Positions 27,398-34,683 of a stretch of 64,000 bases of DNA are shown piece after piece (the first letter of the stretch is position 1; the number at the start of each line of letters is the position of its first letter). The notes beneath the pieces were generated by a model. It was given only the letters and a program-made list of their open reading frames with translations. It had not been told where the DNA came from and did no database searches. The stretch spans positions 1-64,000 of the forward strand of contig CANNAE010000007.1 in the NCBI GenBank assembly GCA_947502505.1, in the 5' to 3' direction. This stretch comes from an uncultured Planococcus sp. (GTDB lineage: Bacteria; Bacillota; Bacilli; Bacillales_A; Planococcaceae). Position numbers and translations under genes: made by a program.

Positions 27398-27503
27398 GGA
27401 CTCTAACCTCCGTTATTCCTTTCCCCAGTTTACCCGAAACACTAGTCCCTTTCAATGTGGAGGAACAGTATTCATGACTTTGTCACAGAAGGGCGCAGTC
27501 CAT

Positions 27504-27536
27504 GAAAAAAGAGCAACTACATAGCTGCTCTTTTGT
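27504..27536 (-). terminator. Terminator of yuiA
   Basis: Arms AAAAGAGCA / TGCTCTTTT. In the minus direction it follows the yuiA stop and ends in a U-run. Confidence 0.75.
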
Positions 27537-27547
27537 GTGTTCATAGT

Positions 27548-27676
27548 TTATTTGTTTTTTCCGGATCCTGAACAGCAGGAGCACGTTTCGGAGCCGCCCA
27601 ACCGTAATTGGAAATATCCTTGGCCCGCGCAGTAAGGGCAATGGTTGCCAGTTGCTCTTTTCTTGAAGACTGTCAT
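27548..27676 (-). CDS. yuiA: Small YuiA-like zinc-ribbon protein
   Basis: A 42-residue protein with two CxxC pairs of the DnaJ CxxCxGxG type (CPYCAGQGYF ... CSCCSGSG), so it probably binds one zinc. The function is unknown. The frame is open further upstream, but ATG 27676 has an excellent ribosome site (AGGAGGTG, 6 nt away). Position beside yuiB fits B. subtilis YuiA. Confidence 0.75.
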   Translation of the reverse strand: MTVFKKRATGNHCPYCAGQGYFQLRLGGSETCSCCSGSGKNK

Positions 27677-27749
27677 TCGAAACACCTCCTCTGTTGTTTT
27701 TAATATTCTGATAATTGGTAATATATCACGTATCGCAATACGCCGCAAA

Positions 27750-27788
27750 TAAAAAAGGCTATTTGTAAACGGATACAAACGCCTTTTT
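27750..27788 (-). terminator. Probable terminator of the NUDIX gene
   Basis: Arms AAAAAGGC / GCCTTTTT with a long partly paired loop (TGT/ACA) and a U-run in the minus direction. Weaker than its neighbours. Confidence 0.5.
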
Positions 27789-27854
27789 CTCATCTATTCT
27801 CTTTTATTCTTCATTATCCTTATTTTTTCAAAATAATCTGTAAATTATTTTACG

Positions 27855-28355
27855 TTATTTATGGCGGAAGAATAATTTATAGTTGGTATAGCCAAAAATA
27901 TGCCCTGGGTCAACATCTTCAATCGGCTCAAAGCCTTCCTCAACGATATAGGAAGCCATCTTGTGAAGCATGACTGAAGCGTCTTCATCTGTTGATAAAT
28001 CGGCTGGAGCGCGCCAGGCGGCTTCATAGAGCTCTTCTTGCTGCGCGAGGATGGTTTGTCCATCTTCTACCGGGCGCAGCAAAAAAACCGCCATATTGTC
28101 GCTGACCTTTCCTTTGATGACCCCTGAGCGAAAGCCGATCATGCCGAGCACAGTACAGTCGATGCCGGTTTCTTCCTTGACTTCCCTCACCGCTGCTTGG
28201 TCCACAGTCTCGTCTTTTTCAACGAAACCCGCCGGGAGCGACCATTTGCCATGCAGCCCACCGTAGCGCTTCTTGACGACGAGCCATTCGTTCTGTTGGT
28301 TTACGACCAGCCCGGCAGCGCCGAGCCAGACATCTCCCCTTTTGTTTTTTGACAT
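27855..28355 (-). CDS. NUDIX hydrolase
   Basis: A 166-residue pyrophosphohydrolase of nucleoside-diphosphate-linked substrates. The full Nudix box GX5EX7REVXEEXGI is present as GFVEKDETVDQAAVREVKEETGI-like residues 42-64. The substrate is not predictable; house-cleaning of damaged nucleotides or an ADP-ribose-type activity are both possible. ATG 28355 follows GGAGGGG. It lies downstream of yumB behind a terminator. Confidence 0.9.
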   Translation of the reverse strand: MSKNKRGDVWLGAAGLVVNQQNEWLVVKKRYGGLHGKWSLPAGFVEKDETVDQAAVREVKEETGIDCTVLGMIGFRSGVIKGKVSDNMAVFLLRPVEDGQTILAQQEELYEAAWRAPADLSTDEDASVMLHKMASYIVEEGFEPIEDVDPGHIFGYTNYKLFFRHK

Positions 28356-28379
28356 GGATGCCCCTCCTTTTCGCCATGT

Positions 28380-28411
28380 GAAAAAAAGCCCCCCACACTG
28401 GGAGGCTTTGC
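28380..28411 (-). terminator. yumB terminator
   Basis: On the minus strand AAAGCCTCCCA / TGGGGGGCTTT followed by U-run, directly after the yumB stop. Confidence 0.85.
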
Positions 28412-28414
28412 TGT

Positions 28415-29629
28415 TTATAGTACCTTGAATTTACCTTTTTTCAAGACAAGTCCAGGTCCGCCGATCATGTACAAGGCGCGGTTGTCGATCATTTTCTTCA
28501 TGAATGACGCACGCTTGCCTGTTACTTTCTTGCCGAATACGACGCCAATTGCATCTTCATCGCCAAGTGAGCAGACCGTTCCTTTCAAGTCCGGAACGAA
28601 TTCTTCTGTCGAACCTTCGCCAGCAAGCGCTTTGATGTTTTTCGCAATGCGTTCGCCTTGCTGCATCGCAATTTGTGCAGTCGGCGGGTACGGACGGTTT
28701 GTTTCTTCGTTGATCATCAATGCGCAGTCACCGACGATGAACACATCGGAGTAGCCTGGTGCACGCATGTCTTTTTCGACTTTGATGCGTGCGCGCATGC
28801 TCTCGATCGATGTTTCTTCGATCAAGCGGTTTCCGCGGACACCAGCTGCCCAAACAACTGTGCCAGCATAGATGAATTCAAACTCATCATCGTTTTTCTT
28901 GATCTTCACGCCTTCAGGAGTCGCTTCTACGACAGGCGTTCCGATAGAGAACTCAATGCCTTTTGCTTGAAGATGGCCCACTGCATAATCCACCAATTCC
29001 GGATCGAATCCTGGCAAGACCATCGGTGCAGCTTCTACGCAGATTACGCGTACTTTTTCGCGTGGCACATCGTATTCTTTACATAGTTCAGGCACACGGT
29101 TCGCAAGTTCCCCCAGGAATTCAATTCCCGTGAATCCAGCTCCGCCGACAACGATCGTCAAGCGGCTGTCGTTTTTCACATCTTCAGTAGACCAAGTGGC
29201 AAATTGGAATTCGATGTGCTCGCGGATATAACGCGCAGCTTTTACATTGGCAATTGACAACGCGTACGTGTCAAGGCCTTCGATCCCGAATGTTTCTCCT
29301 TCAAAGCCAAGCCCGATGACCAGGTAATCGTAAGTGAATTCCCCGTTGTCAGTCGAAACTTTTTTGCTGTCTACGTCGATTCCTTCGACAGTGGCTTGGA
29401 CAAAATTCACCTTGCCTGTGTCGATAACGTCTGCGATATCGTAGCGTACCTGTTCCGGAAGCAGTGTTCCTGCTGCCGCTTCATGAAGCCATGTGCTTTC
29501 ATAATGATATTCGTTTTTGTTGATGAGCGTAATGTCCGCAGCGTCTGTCCCAAATTCTTTCTGCAAGTTCACTACAGTAGTCAAGCCACCATAGCCTGCA
29601 CCTAATACTAATATTGACGGTCTTTTCAA
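28415..29629 (-). CDS. yumB: Type II NADH dehydrogenase-like flavoprotein
   Basis: A 404-residue NAD(P)/FAD oxidoreductase that passes electrons from NADH to menaquinone at the membrane without pumping protons. FAD motif [10 protein letters not shown] at the N-terminus, NADH motif [16 protein letters not shown] (about 160-175), second FAD motif FIVGDCAL, and the family segment [13 protein letters not shown]. It aligns closely with remembered B. subtilis YumB. The start is TTG 29629 (or GTG 29632), after GAAGGTGG. The frame continues to 29650 without an ATG. A good sigma-A promoter is at 29705-29733. Confidence 0.92.
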   Translation of the reverse strand: MKRPSILVLGAGYGGLTTVVNLQKEFGTDAADITLINKNEYHYESTWLHEAAAGTLLPEQVRYDIADVIDTGKVNFVQATVEGIDVDSKKVSTDNGEFTYDYLVIGLGFEGETFGIEGLDTYALSIANVKAARYIREHIEFQFATWSTEDVKNDSRLTIVVGGAGFTGIEFLGELANRVPELCKEYDVPREKVRVICVEAAPMVLPGFDPELVDYAVGHLQAKGIEFSIGTPVVEATPEGVKIKKNDDEFEFIYAGTVVWAAGVRGNRLIEETSIESMRARIKVEKDMRAPGYSDVFIVGDCALMINEETNRPYPPTAQIAMQQGERIAKNIKALAGEGSTEEFVPDLKGTVCSLGDEDAIGVVFGKKVTGKRASFMKKMIDNRALYMIGGPGLVLKKGKFKVL

Positions 29630-29704
29630 CACAATCGCAACCACCTTCAAGTCATTTTATGTACCGGAAATAATGAATCTGATTCCAGTAAACACCTATC
29701 CTCT

Positions 29705-29733
29705 ATATTAGCCCTTTTGCAAATGCTTTTCAA
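29705..29733 (-). promoter_or_regulatory. Sigma-A promoter of yumB
   Basis: Minus strand TTGAAA (29728-29733), 17 bp spacer, TAATAT (29705-29710). Confidence 0.65.
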
Positions 29734-29775
29734 CAGTTGAATGCCCTCATGCAAGATGCGCAACAAAAACGAAAA

Positions 29776-29810
29776 TTAAAAAAACCCGCTTTTGTCACAA
29801 AGCGGGTTCT
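29776..29810 (-). terminator. yutM terminator
   Basis: Minus-strand stem AACCCGCTTT / AAAGCGGGTT, 6 nt loop, T7 tail, after the yutM stop. Confidence 0.88.
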
Positions 29811-29814
29811 TGCA

Positions 29815-30177
29815 TCAGCAGTTTTCAGGAGTCCCTGCTTTTTTCGCGGTGCGGAAACTTGTCCCGCAGCCACATGAGGCGATGGCGTTCGGATTGTCGA
29901 TGGTAAACCCGCCGCCCATCAAGGACTGCTTATAGTCCACCACGGTCCCTTTCAGGATCGGGGCATCTTCCTTATTGATCAGGATACGGATGCCGTGCTG
30001 TTCGTATTGATCGTCCGTATCAGAAGCTTCCGGCTCGAAACCCATGCCATATGTCAGGCCGCTGCAGCCGCCGCCTTTTACAGCAACGCGCAGGAAAGAC
30101 CCTTCCTCTTCGTTATGGCGCATCATTTCCTTCACTTGGAAAGAAGCGGCTTCTGTAATTTCTACAACTTGTGTCAT
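29815..30177 (-). CDS. yutM: Fe-S cluster carrier, HesB/IscA/SufA family
   Basis: A 120-residue A-type carrier that receives Fe-S clusters from the scaffold and passes them to client proteins. The three conserved cysteines are visible: GGGCSGLTYGM and the C-terminal ASCGCGTSF. It is a normal-length member (B. subtilis YutM/SufA). It is close to the NifU-type gene but each has its own terminator. It would work with the sufCDSUB operon at 42580-47756. Confidence 0.93.
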   Translation of the reverse strand: MTQVVEITEAASFQVKEMMRHNEEEGSFLRVAVKGGGCSGLTYGMGFEPEASDTDDQYEQHGIRILINKEDAPILKGTVVDYKQSLMGGGFTIDNPNAIASCGCGTSFRTAKKAGTPENC

Positions 30178-30226
30178 CTACGTTCACCCTTTCTTTTCCA
30201 TTTTGCTACCCGCATGGGGCAGACAT

Positions 30227-30250
30227 AAAAAGGGACCTATAGCAGGCCCC
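30227..30250 (-). terminator. yutI terminator
   Basis: Minus-strand GGGGCCTG / TAGGTCCC hairpin followed by UUUUU, 7 nt after the yutI stop. Confidence 0.7.
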
Positions 30251-30256
30251 TGGACA

Positions 30257-30493
30257 TTAAAAGACTTGTTCCACTTCAACGACGCCAGGAACTTCTTCAA
30301 CAAGCGCGCGTTCGATGCCCGCTTTCAATGTGATTGTCGAACTTGGGCAGCTGCCGCAAGCGCCGAGTAGACGCAATTTCACGATGCCGTCCTCTACATC
30401 CACCAATTCACAGTCTCCCCCATCGCGCAAAAGGAATGGCCGTAATTTATCTAAGACTTCCATTACTTGATCTTCCATCATAGCTTCAGTCAT
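30257..30493 (-). CDS. yutI: NifU C-terminal-type Fe-S scaffold (Nfu)
   Basis: A 78-residue Nfu domain that binds a [4Fe-4S] cluster between two subunits through the CxxC pair in [10 protein letters not shown] (residues about 40-49). It delivers clusters to target enzymes. ATG 30493 follows AAAGGAG. It is divergent from yuzD with an 83 nt gap, as in B. subtilis yutI-yuzD. Confidence 0.93.
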   Translation of the reverse strand: MTEAMMEDQVMEVLDKLRPFLLRDGGDCELVDVEDGIVKLRLLGACGSCPSSTITLKAGIERALVEEVPGVVEVEQVF

Positions 30494-30576
30494 TTCTATC
30501 GACTCCTTTCATTACAATCATTATAATGTGAATAAGCACAAAAAGCCAATAATGAATTTTCAGGAGGCCATTATTC

Positions 30577-30903
30577 ATGACAAAAAAACCGAGCATCGAA
30601 GTTTACGGAACCGAACAAATCTGCGCCAGCTGTGTAAATGCCCCGTCATCCAAGGATACGTATGAATGGCTCGAGGCGGCCATCTCGCGAAAATACAAAA
30701 ACCATCCATTTTCAATAAGCTATATCGATATTGAGAAACCGTTGCAAGATGCCAAACAACAAGAATATGCGGAACGCATTTTGGAAGATGAATTTTTCTA
30801 TCCGCTCGTGCTGATTGAAGGCGAAGTGGTTGGCGAAGGCTATATCCAATTGAAACCCGTCTACCAAGAACTTGAGAAACACGGCTTTTCTGCTGCTGAA
30901 TAA
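30577..30903 (+). CDS. yuzD: YuzD family protein (DUF1462)
   Basis: A 108-residue protein with a thioredoxin-like outline: an N-terminal strand ending in a CxxC pair (EQICASCVNAP) and a later strand FYPLVLIEGEVVGEG. The family function is unknown; neighbourhood with Fe-S carriers suggests a redox or cluster role (inference). ATG 30577 follows AGGAGG. It is followed by a terminator that is repeated around element B. Confidence 0.85.
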   Translation: MTKKPSIEVYGTEQICASCVNAPSSKDTYEWLEAAISRKYKNHPFSISYIDIEKPLQDAKQQEYAERILEDEFFYPLVLIEGEVVGEGYIQLKPVYQELEKHGFSAAE

Positions 30904-30904
30904 A

Positions 30905-30934
30905 TAAAAAAAGCGCTCCCTAGAGCGCTTTTTT
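30905..30934. terminator. Terminator after yuzD, left copy of a 30 bp duplication
   Basis: Hairpin AAAAAGCGCTC / GAGCGCTTTTT. The identical 30 bp recurs at 31239-31268. Confidence 0.9.
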
Positions 30935-31238
30935 CAGGTTGTCGTGAAAGGTGAAAGTCGTATTTTCCGAAGCTTATCGCACGACTCCGTGGGCTCGCGC
31001 CCAAGCCTCCTCAGCCGCCTTGCGTCTTGCGGGGTCTCGGTCGTCTCGCTGATCCACTGGAAAGATAAGGTCGACCTACGGGTGGCCTTATCTTTGCGAA
31101 AGTAATGCGCAGCATTATTGAGCAGAAGGGTTTACGAGCGAACGCTTCTCCAAATACTTAGAGAGGTCGTTGATTTTTCATTGCGGAATAGTCTCATACT
31201 CTCTTCATTACTAGAGGATAATAGACTTTTCCAACACT
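30935..31238 (-). repeat. Dispersed non-coding element, copy B (304 bp)
   Basis: Same family as 16463-16837 but in the opposite orientation, between the convergent yuzD and yutJ genes and between two identical 30 bp terminators. Read on the minus strand it carries TATTTGGAGAAGCG, the AAAGATAAG/CTTATCTTT stem, GAGACCCCGCA, GAGGAGGCTTGGGCGCGAG and AAGCTTCGGAAAATACGA. The end CAGGTTGTCG is at 30935. It lacks the extra block of copy A and keeps the roughly 75 bp block absent from copy C. No credible reading frame is present. Confidence 0.8.
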
Positions 31239-31268
31239 TAAAAAAAGCGCTCCCTAGAGCGCTTTTTT
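31239..31268. terminator. Terminator before the yutJ stop, right copy of the duplication
   Basis: Identical over 30 bp to 30905-30934; it serves the minus-strand yutJ gene. Confidence 0.9.
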
Positions 31269-31271
31269 TAC

Positions 31272-32339
31272 TTATCCATTATGCCATTTGTACATCCACA
31301 GGACGCCCGATTTCATCAGACGCGCTATGCGCCCGGTGACGGTACGGTCTGCTAGGTAGGCAAAGCCTTGTTTTTTCCCGAGTGAGCCGAGGAAGCCTTT
31401 GAGCTTGATCTCCGGCATCGTCTCAGGCAATGCTTCGCCTTTCCACTTCATGCGCAGCACTTTGACGATCTGTTCCGCTTGTTCTTCCGCCAATTGGGCA
31501 GATGGCGCCATCGGAAGTGCAGCACAATCCCCGACGACGTAGACATTCTCGTCGCCCGGCAATTGATGGTATTGGTTGATAATGACACGGCCGCTGCTAT
31601 CGCTTTCCAAATTCAAATCGCGAACCGGCTTGACCGGCTGGATGCCTGCCGTCCAGACCACTGCATCGACCGGAATCGTTTCTTCGTGGTTGTGCAGCAG
31701 GTTCGGTTCTACTTTGGTGATGTTCGAATTGGACACGACATCGACGTTATTGTTATCGAACCATTTTTTAACGAAATTGCTGAGCCGCTCCGGGAAGTCG
31801 CGCAAAATCCGAGGGCTGCGGTCAAATAGCTTGATCTGCAGGTCTTTGCGGCTTTCACGCAATTCACTGGCAAGTTCGATGCCGCTGAGTCCTGCGCCGA
31901 CGACGCCGACAGTAGCTCCTGATTTCAAGCCAAGCAGGGCTTCATAGGTTTTCCGGGAGTTGCCGATGGTTTGGATGCTATAGGTGAATTCATCCGCTCC
32001 CGGCACGCCGTGGTATTTATCGATGCAACCAAGGCCGATGACCAATTCATCATAAGCGATGCGCTGGCCATCTTCCATGAAGATGCATTGTTCCTCCAGG
32101 CCGATCTCCCGTATTTCGCCATTGACGATTTTCAAGCGTTCGTGCTCCGGGAATGGGACGCGCACTTCGTGGTCCGATTCGGTGCCTGCCGCAAGTGCGT
32201 AAAATTCCGTTTTCATGCTGTGGAAAGGCGTGCGGTCGATGAGAATGATCTCCATGTCTTGCGGGAAATTATTCGGCAATAGCCGAAGCAAGACCCGCAT
32301 ATTGCCGTAGCCGCCGCCTAGTAAGACTAGTTTCTTCAT
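31272..32339 (-). CDS. yutJ: NADH dehydrogenase-like FAD oxidoreductase
   Basis: A 355-residue second type II NADH dehydrogenase-like protein, clearly a distant paralogue of YumB. FAD motif LVLLGGGYGNM, NAD motif VGVVGAGLSGIELASEL, and VYVVGDCAALPMAPSAQLAEEQAEQ near the C-terminus. It is shorter than YumB. ATG 32339 follows AAAGGAG; the frame is open to 32417 without support. It resembles B. subtilis YutJ, and yuzB is divergent as expected. The electron acceptor is unknown. Confidence 0.88.
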   Translation of the reverse strand: MKKLVLLGGGYGNMRVLLRLLPNNFPQDMEIILIDRTPFHSMKTEFYALAAGTESDHEVRVPFPEHERLKIVNGEIREIGLEEQCIFMEDGQRIAYDELVIGLGCIDKYHGVPGADEFTYSIQTIGNSRKTYEALLGLKSGATVGVVGAGLSGIELASELRESRKDLQIKLFDRSPRILRDFPERLSNFVKKWFDNNNVDVVSNSNITKVEPNLLHNHEETIPVDAVVWTAGIQPVKPVRDLNLESDSSGRVIINQYHQLPGDENVYVVGDCAALPMAPSAQLAEEQAEQIVKVLRMKWKGEALPETMPEIKLKGFLGSLGKKQGFAYLADRTVTGRIARLMKSGVLWMYKWHNG

Positions 32340-32490
32340 ATAATTCTCCTTTAGCCCGTCATTCTGCTGTTGATTCCAAATATGAGTATAGCTGATTGTG
32401 ATAACTTTCACAATCATTTCCCGGCAAAATCAATTAATTGACGGTTGCGCGGAAACACGGTAGGATTTTCTAGTAGTGAGGTGAGCTGGA

Positions 32491-32727
32491 ATGAACCCGA
32501 TTATTGAATTTTGCATGAGCAATCTTGCCAATGGTTCGGAAGAGTCTTTTGCAAAATTAGAGCAGGACCCGAATCTGGATGTACTTGAATATGGTTGTTT
32601 AAGCTACTGCAGCCAATGTGCTGAATCCCTGTTTGCACTCGTCAACGGTGAAATTGTGGAAGCGGAAACTCCCGAAGAGCTAACCCAGAAAATATATACA
32701 TTCATAGAGGAAAACCCTTTGTTTTAA
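32491..32727 (+). CDS. yuzB: YuzB family protein (DUF1450)
   Basis: A 78-residue protein with Cys at residue 8 (EFCMSNL) and a CLSYCSQC cluster (about 36-43), so it may bind a metal or Fe-S cluster or act in redox. The family function is unknown. Start ATG 32491 follows GAGGTGAGC. It is followed directly by its terminator. Confidence 0.85.
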   Translation: MNPIIEFCMSNLANGSEESFAKLEQDPNLDVLEYGCLSYCSQCAESLFALVNGEIVEAETPEELTQKIYTFIEENPLF

Positions 32728-32751
32728 GCCGCCTTTTGAGCGGCTTTTTTT
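32726..32751. terminator. Terminator between yuzB and yutF
   Basis: Stem AAGCCGC / GCGGCTT, T7 tail on the plus strand; it includes the yuzB stop region. Confidence 0.78.
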
Positions 32752-33523
32752 AATGCTTCCAAAAACTGAGATTTTCAAGCAGGTGCGTGGCCGGATGGTC
32801 TTTTTGCATCACGGCTTCCATCGGGGTGACGCCAGTGTTGACATGCACGGTATCGATGCCAAAACGGATGCCCGCTTGTATATCGGTATCGTAATTATCC
32901 CCGATCATTACCATATCCTCTTTTTCGAATCCCCATTCATGCTGAATCGCTTCAAGCATATGGATTTCTGGCTTGCCGATAAATACCGGGTCGACCGCTG
33001 ATGCTTTTGACACAAGCGCTGTAAAAGCCCCGTTACCCGGCAGGAATCCTTCTTCAGCAGGAAATGCCACGTCCTGGTTGGTCGATAAGAACACGGCGCC
33101 CTTTTGCACTTCAAGGCAAGCGCGCGAAAGTTTCTCGTAGGAAATCTGCGGATCGAGCCCCATCAATACGATATCCGCTTGCTGTTCAACGCGTTCGATC
33201 CCTTCCGCATCGAGCGCTTCCTTCAAGCCATCTGAACCGATCAGGTAAACGGTGTGTCCCGGATACCAGCGCTTGATGTATTTCGCTGCGGCAACCGCCG
33301 AAGACATGATGCGCGATTTATCGGCATGCACCCCGACCTTTTTCAGCTTTTCGTATAATTGGCCCTGCGTCTTGGAAGCATTATTGGTGACATAGAAAGC
33401 TTCAATGCCTTCTTCTTGCAAGCGGCTGACGAATTGGGCAGCTTCTTGCACCGGTGCCTCGCCCCGGTACACAGTGCCGTCCAAATCCAAACAATAAGCT
33501 TTGTAGCGTTTAATTTTTTCCAT
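32750..33523 (-). CDS. yutF: HAD-family phosphatase, NagD/YutF type
   Basis: A 257-residue HAD hydrolase (subfamily IIA). Motif I YCLDLDGTVYRG (nucleophile Asp), motif II FVTNN (here YVTNNAS), Lys in FIGKPE, motif IV MIGDNYDTDIQAG. These enzymes dephosphorylate small sugar or nucleotide phosphates; the true substrate is unknown. ATG 33523 has GGAG 7 nt upstream and overlaps the end of yutE by 14 nt, so translation is coupled. Confidence 0.9.
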   Translation of the reverse strand: MEKIKRYKAYCLDLDGTVYRGEAPVQEAAQFVSRLQEEGIEAFYVTNNASKTQGQLYEKLKKVGVHADKSRIMSSAVAAAKYIKRWYPGHTVYLIGSDGLKEALDAEGIERVEQQADIVLMGLDPQISYEKLSRACLEVQKGAVFLSTNQDVAFPAEEGFLPGNGAFTALVSKASAVDPVFIGKPEIHMLEAIQHEWGFEKEDMVMIGDNYDTDIQAGIRFGIDTVHVNTGVTPMEAVMQKDHPATHLLENLSFWKH

Positions 33524-33968
33524 TTTCGTTCTCCGGGATGAACGCAGAAACCGGGCCGAGTTCATGCTCAAGGTAATGGGCCACTTTAGGGCCGAATTGC
33601 TTCAGGCTGTCGAGGTGGGCGTCCAGCACCCGCTTGATTTCGGCATGGTCGACCGCAATGAATTCACGCACCAGCATCTTGCGCAGCCCAACAAGCTCTT
33701 TTAACGGCTGGTCCATTTCTTCAGTGATCACTTTTTCATCCACCAGTATGTCGATGATATCTTCGTAACTACCCGGATCGCGCATAATAAAACCATCGAT
33801 CATGGAATTCCCAACATCGATCACTGCTTCAATCGAGCCGAGTGCAAGACGCTCCAAAGCCAATTGGTCTTTCAAGGTTTCCCAGCTACCGTTCTCTTCA
33901 TATAATGCAATGAGTGCATCCATATAGGTGATGGCTTGCTTGATTTTTCCGCGGTCGATAAAGTACAT
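33510..33968 (-). CDS. yutE: DUF86 (HepT-like) family protein
   Basis: A 152-residue helical protein. DMIDGFIMRDPGSYEDI-like and ELGPVSAF segments match B. subtilis YutE. DUF86 proteins are HEPN relatives of the HepT toxin, whose RNase motif is RX4-6H. Here the equivalent helix reads GLRKMLVREF, with Arg where His is expected, so nuclease activity is doubtful. No MntA-type antitoxin is adjacent. ATG 33968 follows GGAGGG (7 nt). Confidence 0.87.
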   Translation of the reverse strand: MYFIDRGKIKQAITYMDALIALYEENGSWETLKDQLALERLALGSIEAVIDVGNSMIDGFIMRDPGSYEDIIDILVDEKVITEEMDQPLKELVGLRKMLVREFIAVDHAEIKRVLDAHLDSLKQFGPKVAHYLEHELGPVSAFIPENENGKN

Positions 33969-34032
33969 AATGAGTCCCTCCATTTTGCTGTTTCTCGGTG
34001 TATCGTTTCTTCTCTATCATATCATATGGACA

Positions 34033-34072
34033 CAAAAAAGCCCCCGGCGGCTCAATCCGCCTCGGGGGTTTC
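34033..34072 (-). terminator. yutD terminator
   Basis: Minus-strand stem CCCCCGAGGCGG / CCGCCGGGGG followed by a U6 tail. It overlaps the last codons and stop of yutD. Confidence 0.85.
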
Positions 34073-34387
34073 CGGTTGTTCCTGCACTTCTGGTTCAGGC
34101 GCTTTCCCAGCCTTTTTCAAGACGAAGTAAGAGCAGCCGAAATTGCAGTATTCGTATAGATAATCCTGAAGCGTGCTAATCTTCGTATCATAGCTCGCCT
34201 TGTTATTCGCATCGTCAAAAAAACCTTTTAGGCGAAGCTGCCCATATCCCCAGTCGCCCAGGATGTAATCGTATTTGGCCAGAATATCGCTGTACCTGTT
34301 CTGGAACGCTTCTTCCTGGAACCCTTCGCGATGATCCTCGATCACCTCGTAATTCCATTTCTCAATTGTGATCAATATCCTCACCAT
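34052..34387 (-). CDS. yutD: YutD family protein (DUF1027)
   Basis: A 111-residue protein matching YutD: REGFQEEAFQNRYSDILAKYDYILGDWGYGQLRLKGFFDD, then YEYCNFGCSYFVLKK with two cysteines. The C-terminal 20 residues are a Pro/Glu-rich tail not in B. subtilis YutD. Function unknown. The start at ATG 34387 is the best visible (AGG 5 nt upstream), though an internal TTG is possible. Confidence 0.85.
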   Translation of the reverse strand: MVRILITIEKWNYEVIEDHREGFQEEAFQNRYSDILAKYDYILGDWGYGQLRLKGFFDDANNKASYDTKISTLQDYLYEYCNFGCSYFVLKKAGKAPEPEVQEQPETPEAD

Positions 34388-34507
34388 CCATACCTAGTAA
34401 TGACAAAAGCCTGGGCCCGCATCATCCTGCTTTACGTGCTCGAATCCTGCTTCAAATGTATCACAACAGGGCTTTGCGGACAAGCTGTGCTATAGGCCCA
34501 GGCGCAA

Positions 34508-34547
34508 ACAAAAACCTCCGGCAAGCCTTGTGCCGGAGGTTTTTGTT
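34508..34547 (-). terminator. metS terminator
   Basis: Stem ACAAAAACCTCCGGCA / TGCCGGAGGTTTTTGT, ending the metS-metP transcript. Confidence 0.88.
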
Positions 34548-34548
34548 T

Positions 34549-34671
34549 CTATCCTAAGTCTTCTGCTTTATTTGCTTTACTGGATCTTACAGCGTGGAAA
34601 ATGCTCGCTGCTAGCCCTCCCCAGAGGAGGACCATCCCGATGATCATGACTACAATCGCACTAACTGACAT
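34549..34671 (-). CDS. metS: Small subunit of NSS transporter (MetS-like)
   Basis: A 40-residue single-helix membrane protein (SVSAIVVMIIGMVLLWGGL, then a positively charged cytoplasmic tail ending in NKAEDLG). The same pairing of a 30-60 residue MetS protein with a large NSS protein forms the MetPS methionine/alanine importer of Corynebacterium. It begins 12 nt after the NSS gene; the GGGGGA ribosome site overlaps that region. Methionine as substrate is inference from the pairing. Confidence 0.75.
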   Translation of the reverse strand: MSVSAIVVMIIGMVLLWGGLAASIFHAVRSSKANKAEDLG

Positions 34672-34683
34672 GCCGATTCCCCC

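Noticed and set aside
33510..33968. HepT/MntA toxin-antitoxin module
   Set aside because: No nucleotidyltransferase partner and no HEPN catalytic His; context is the conserved yut block.
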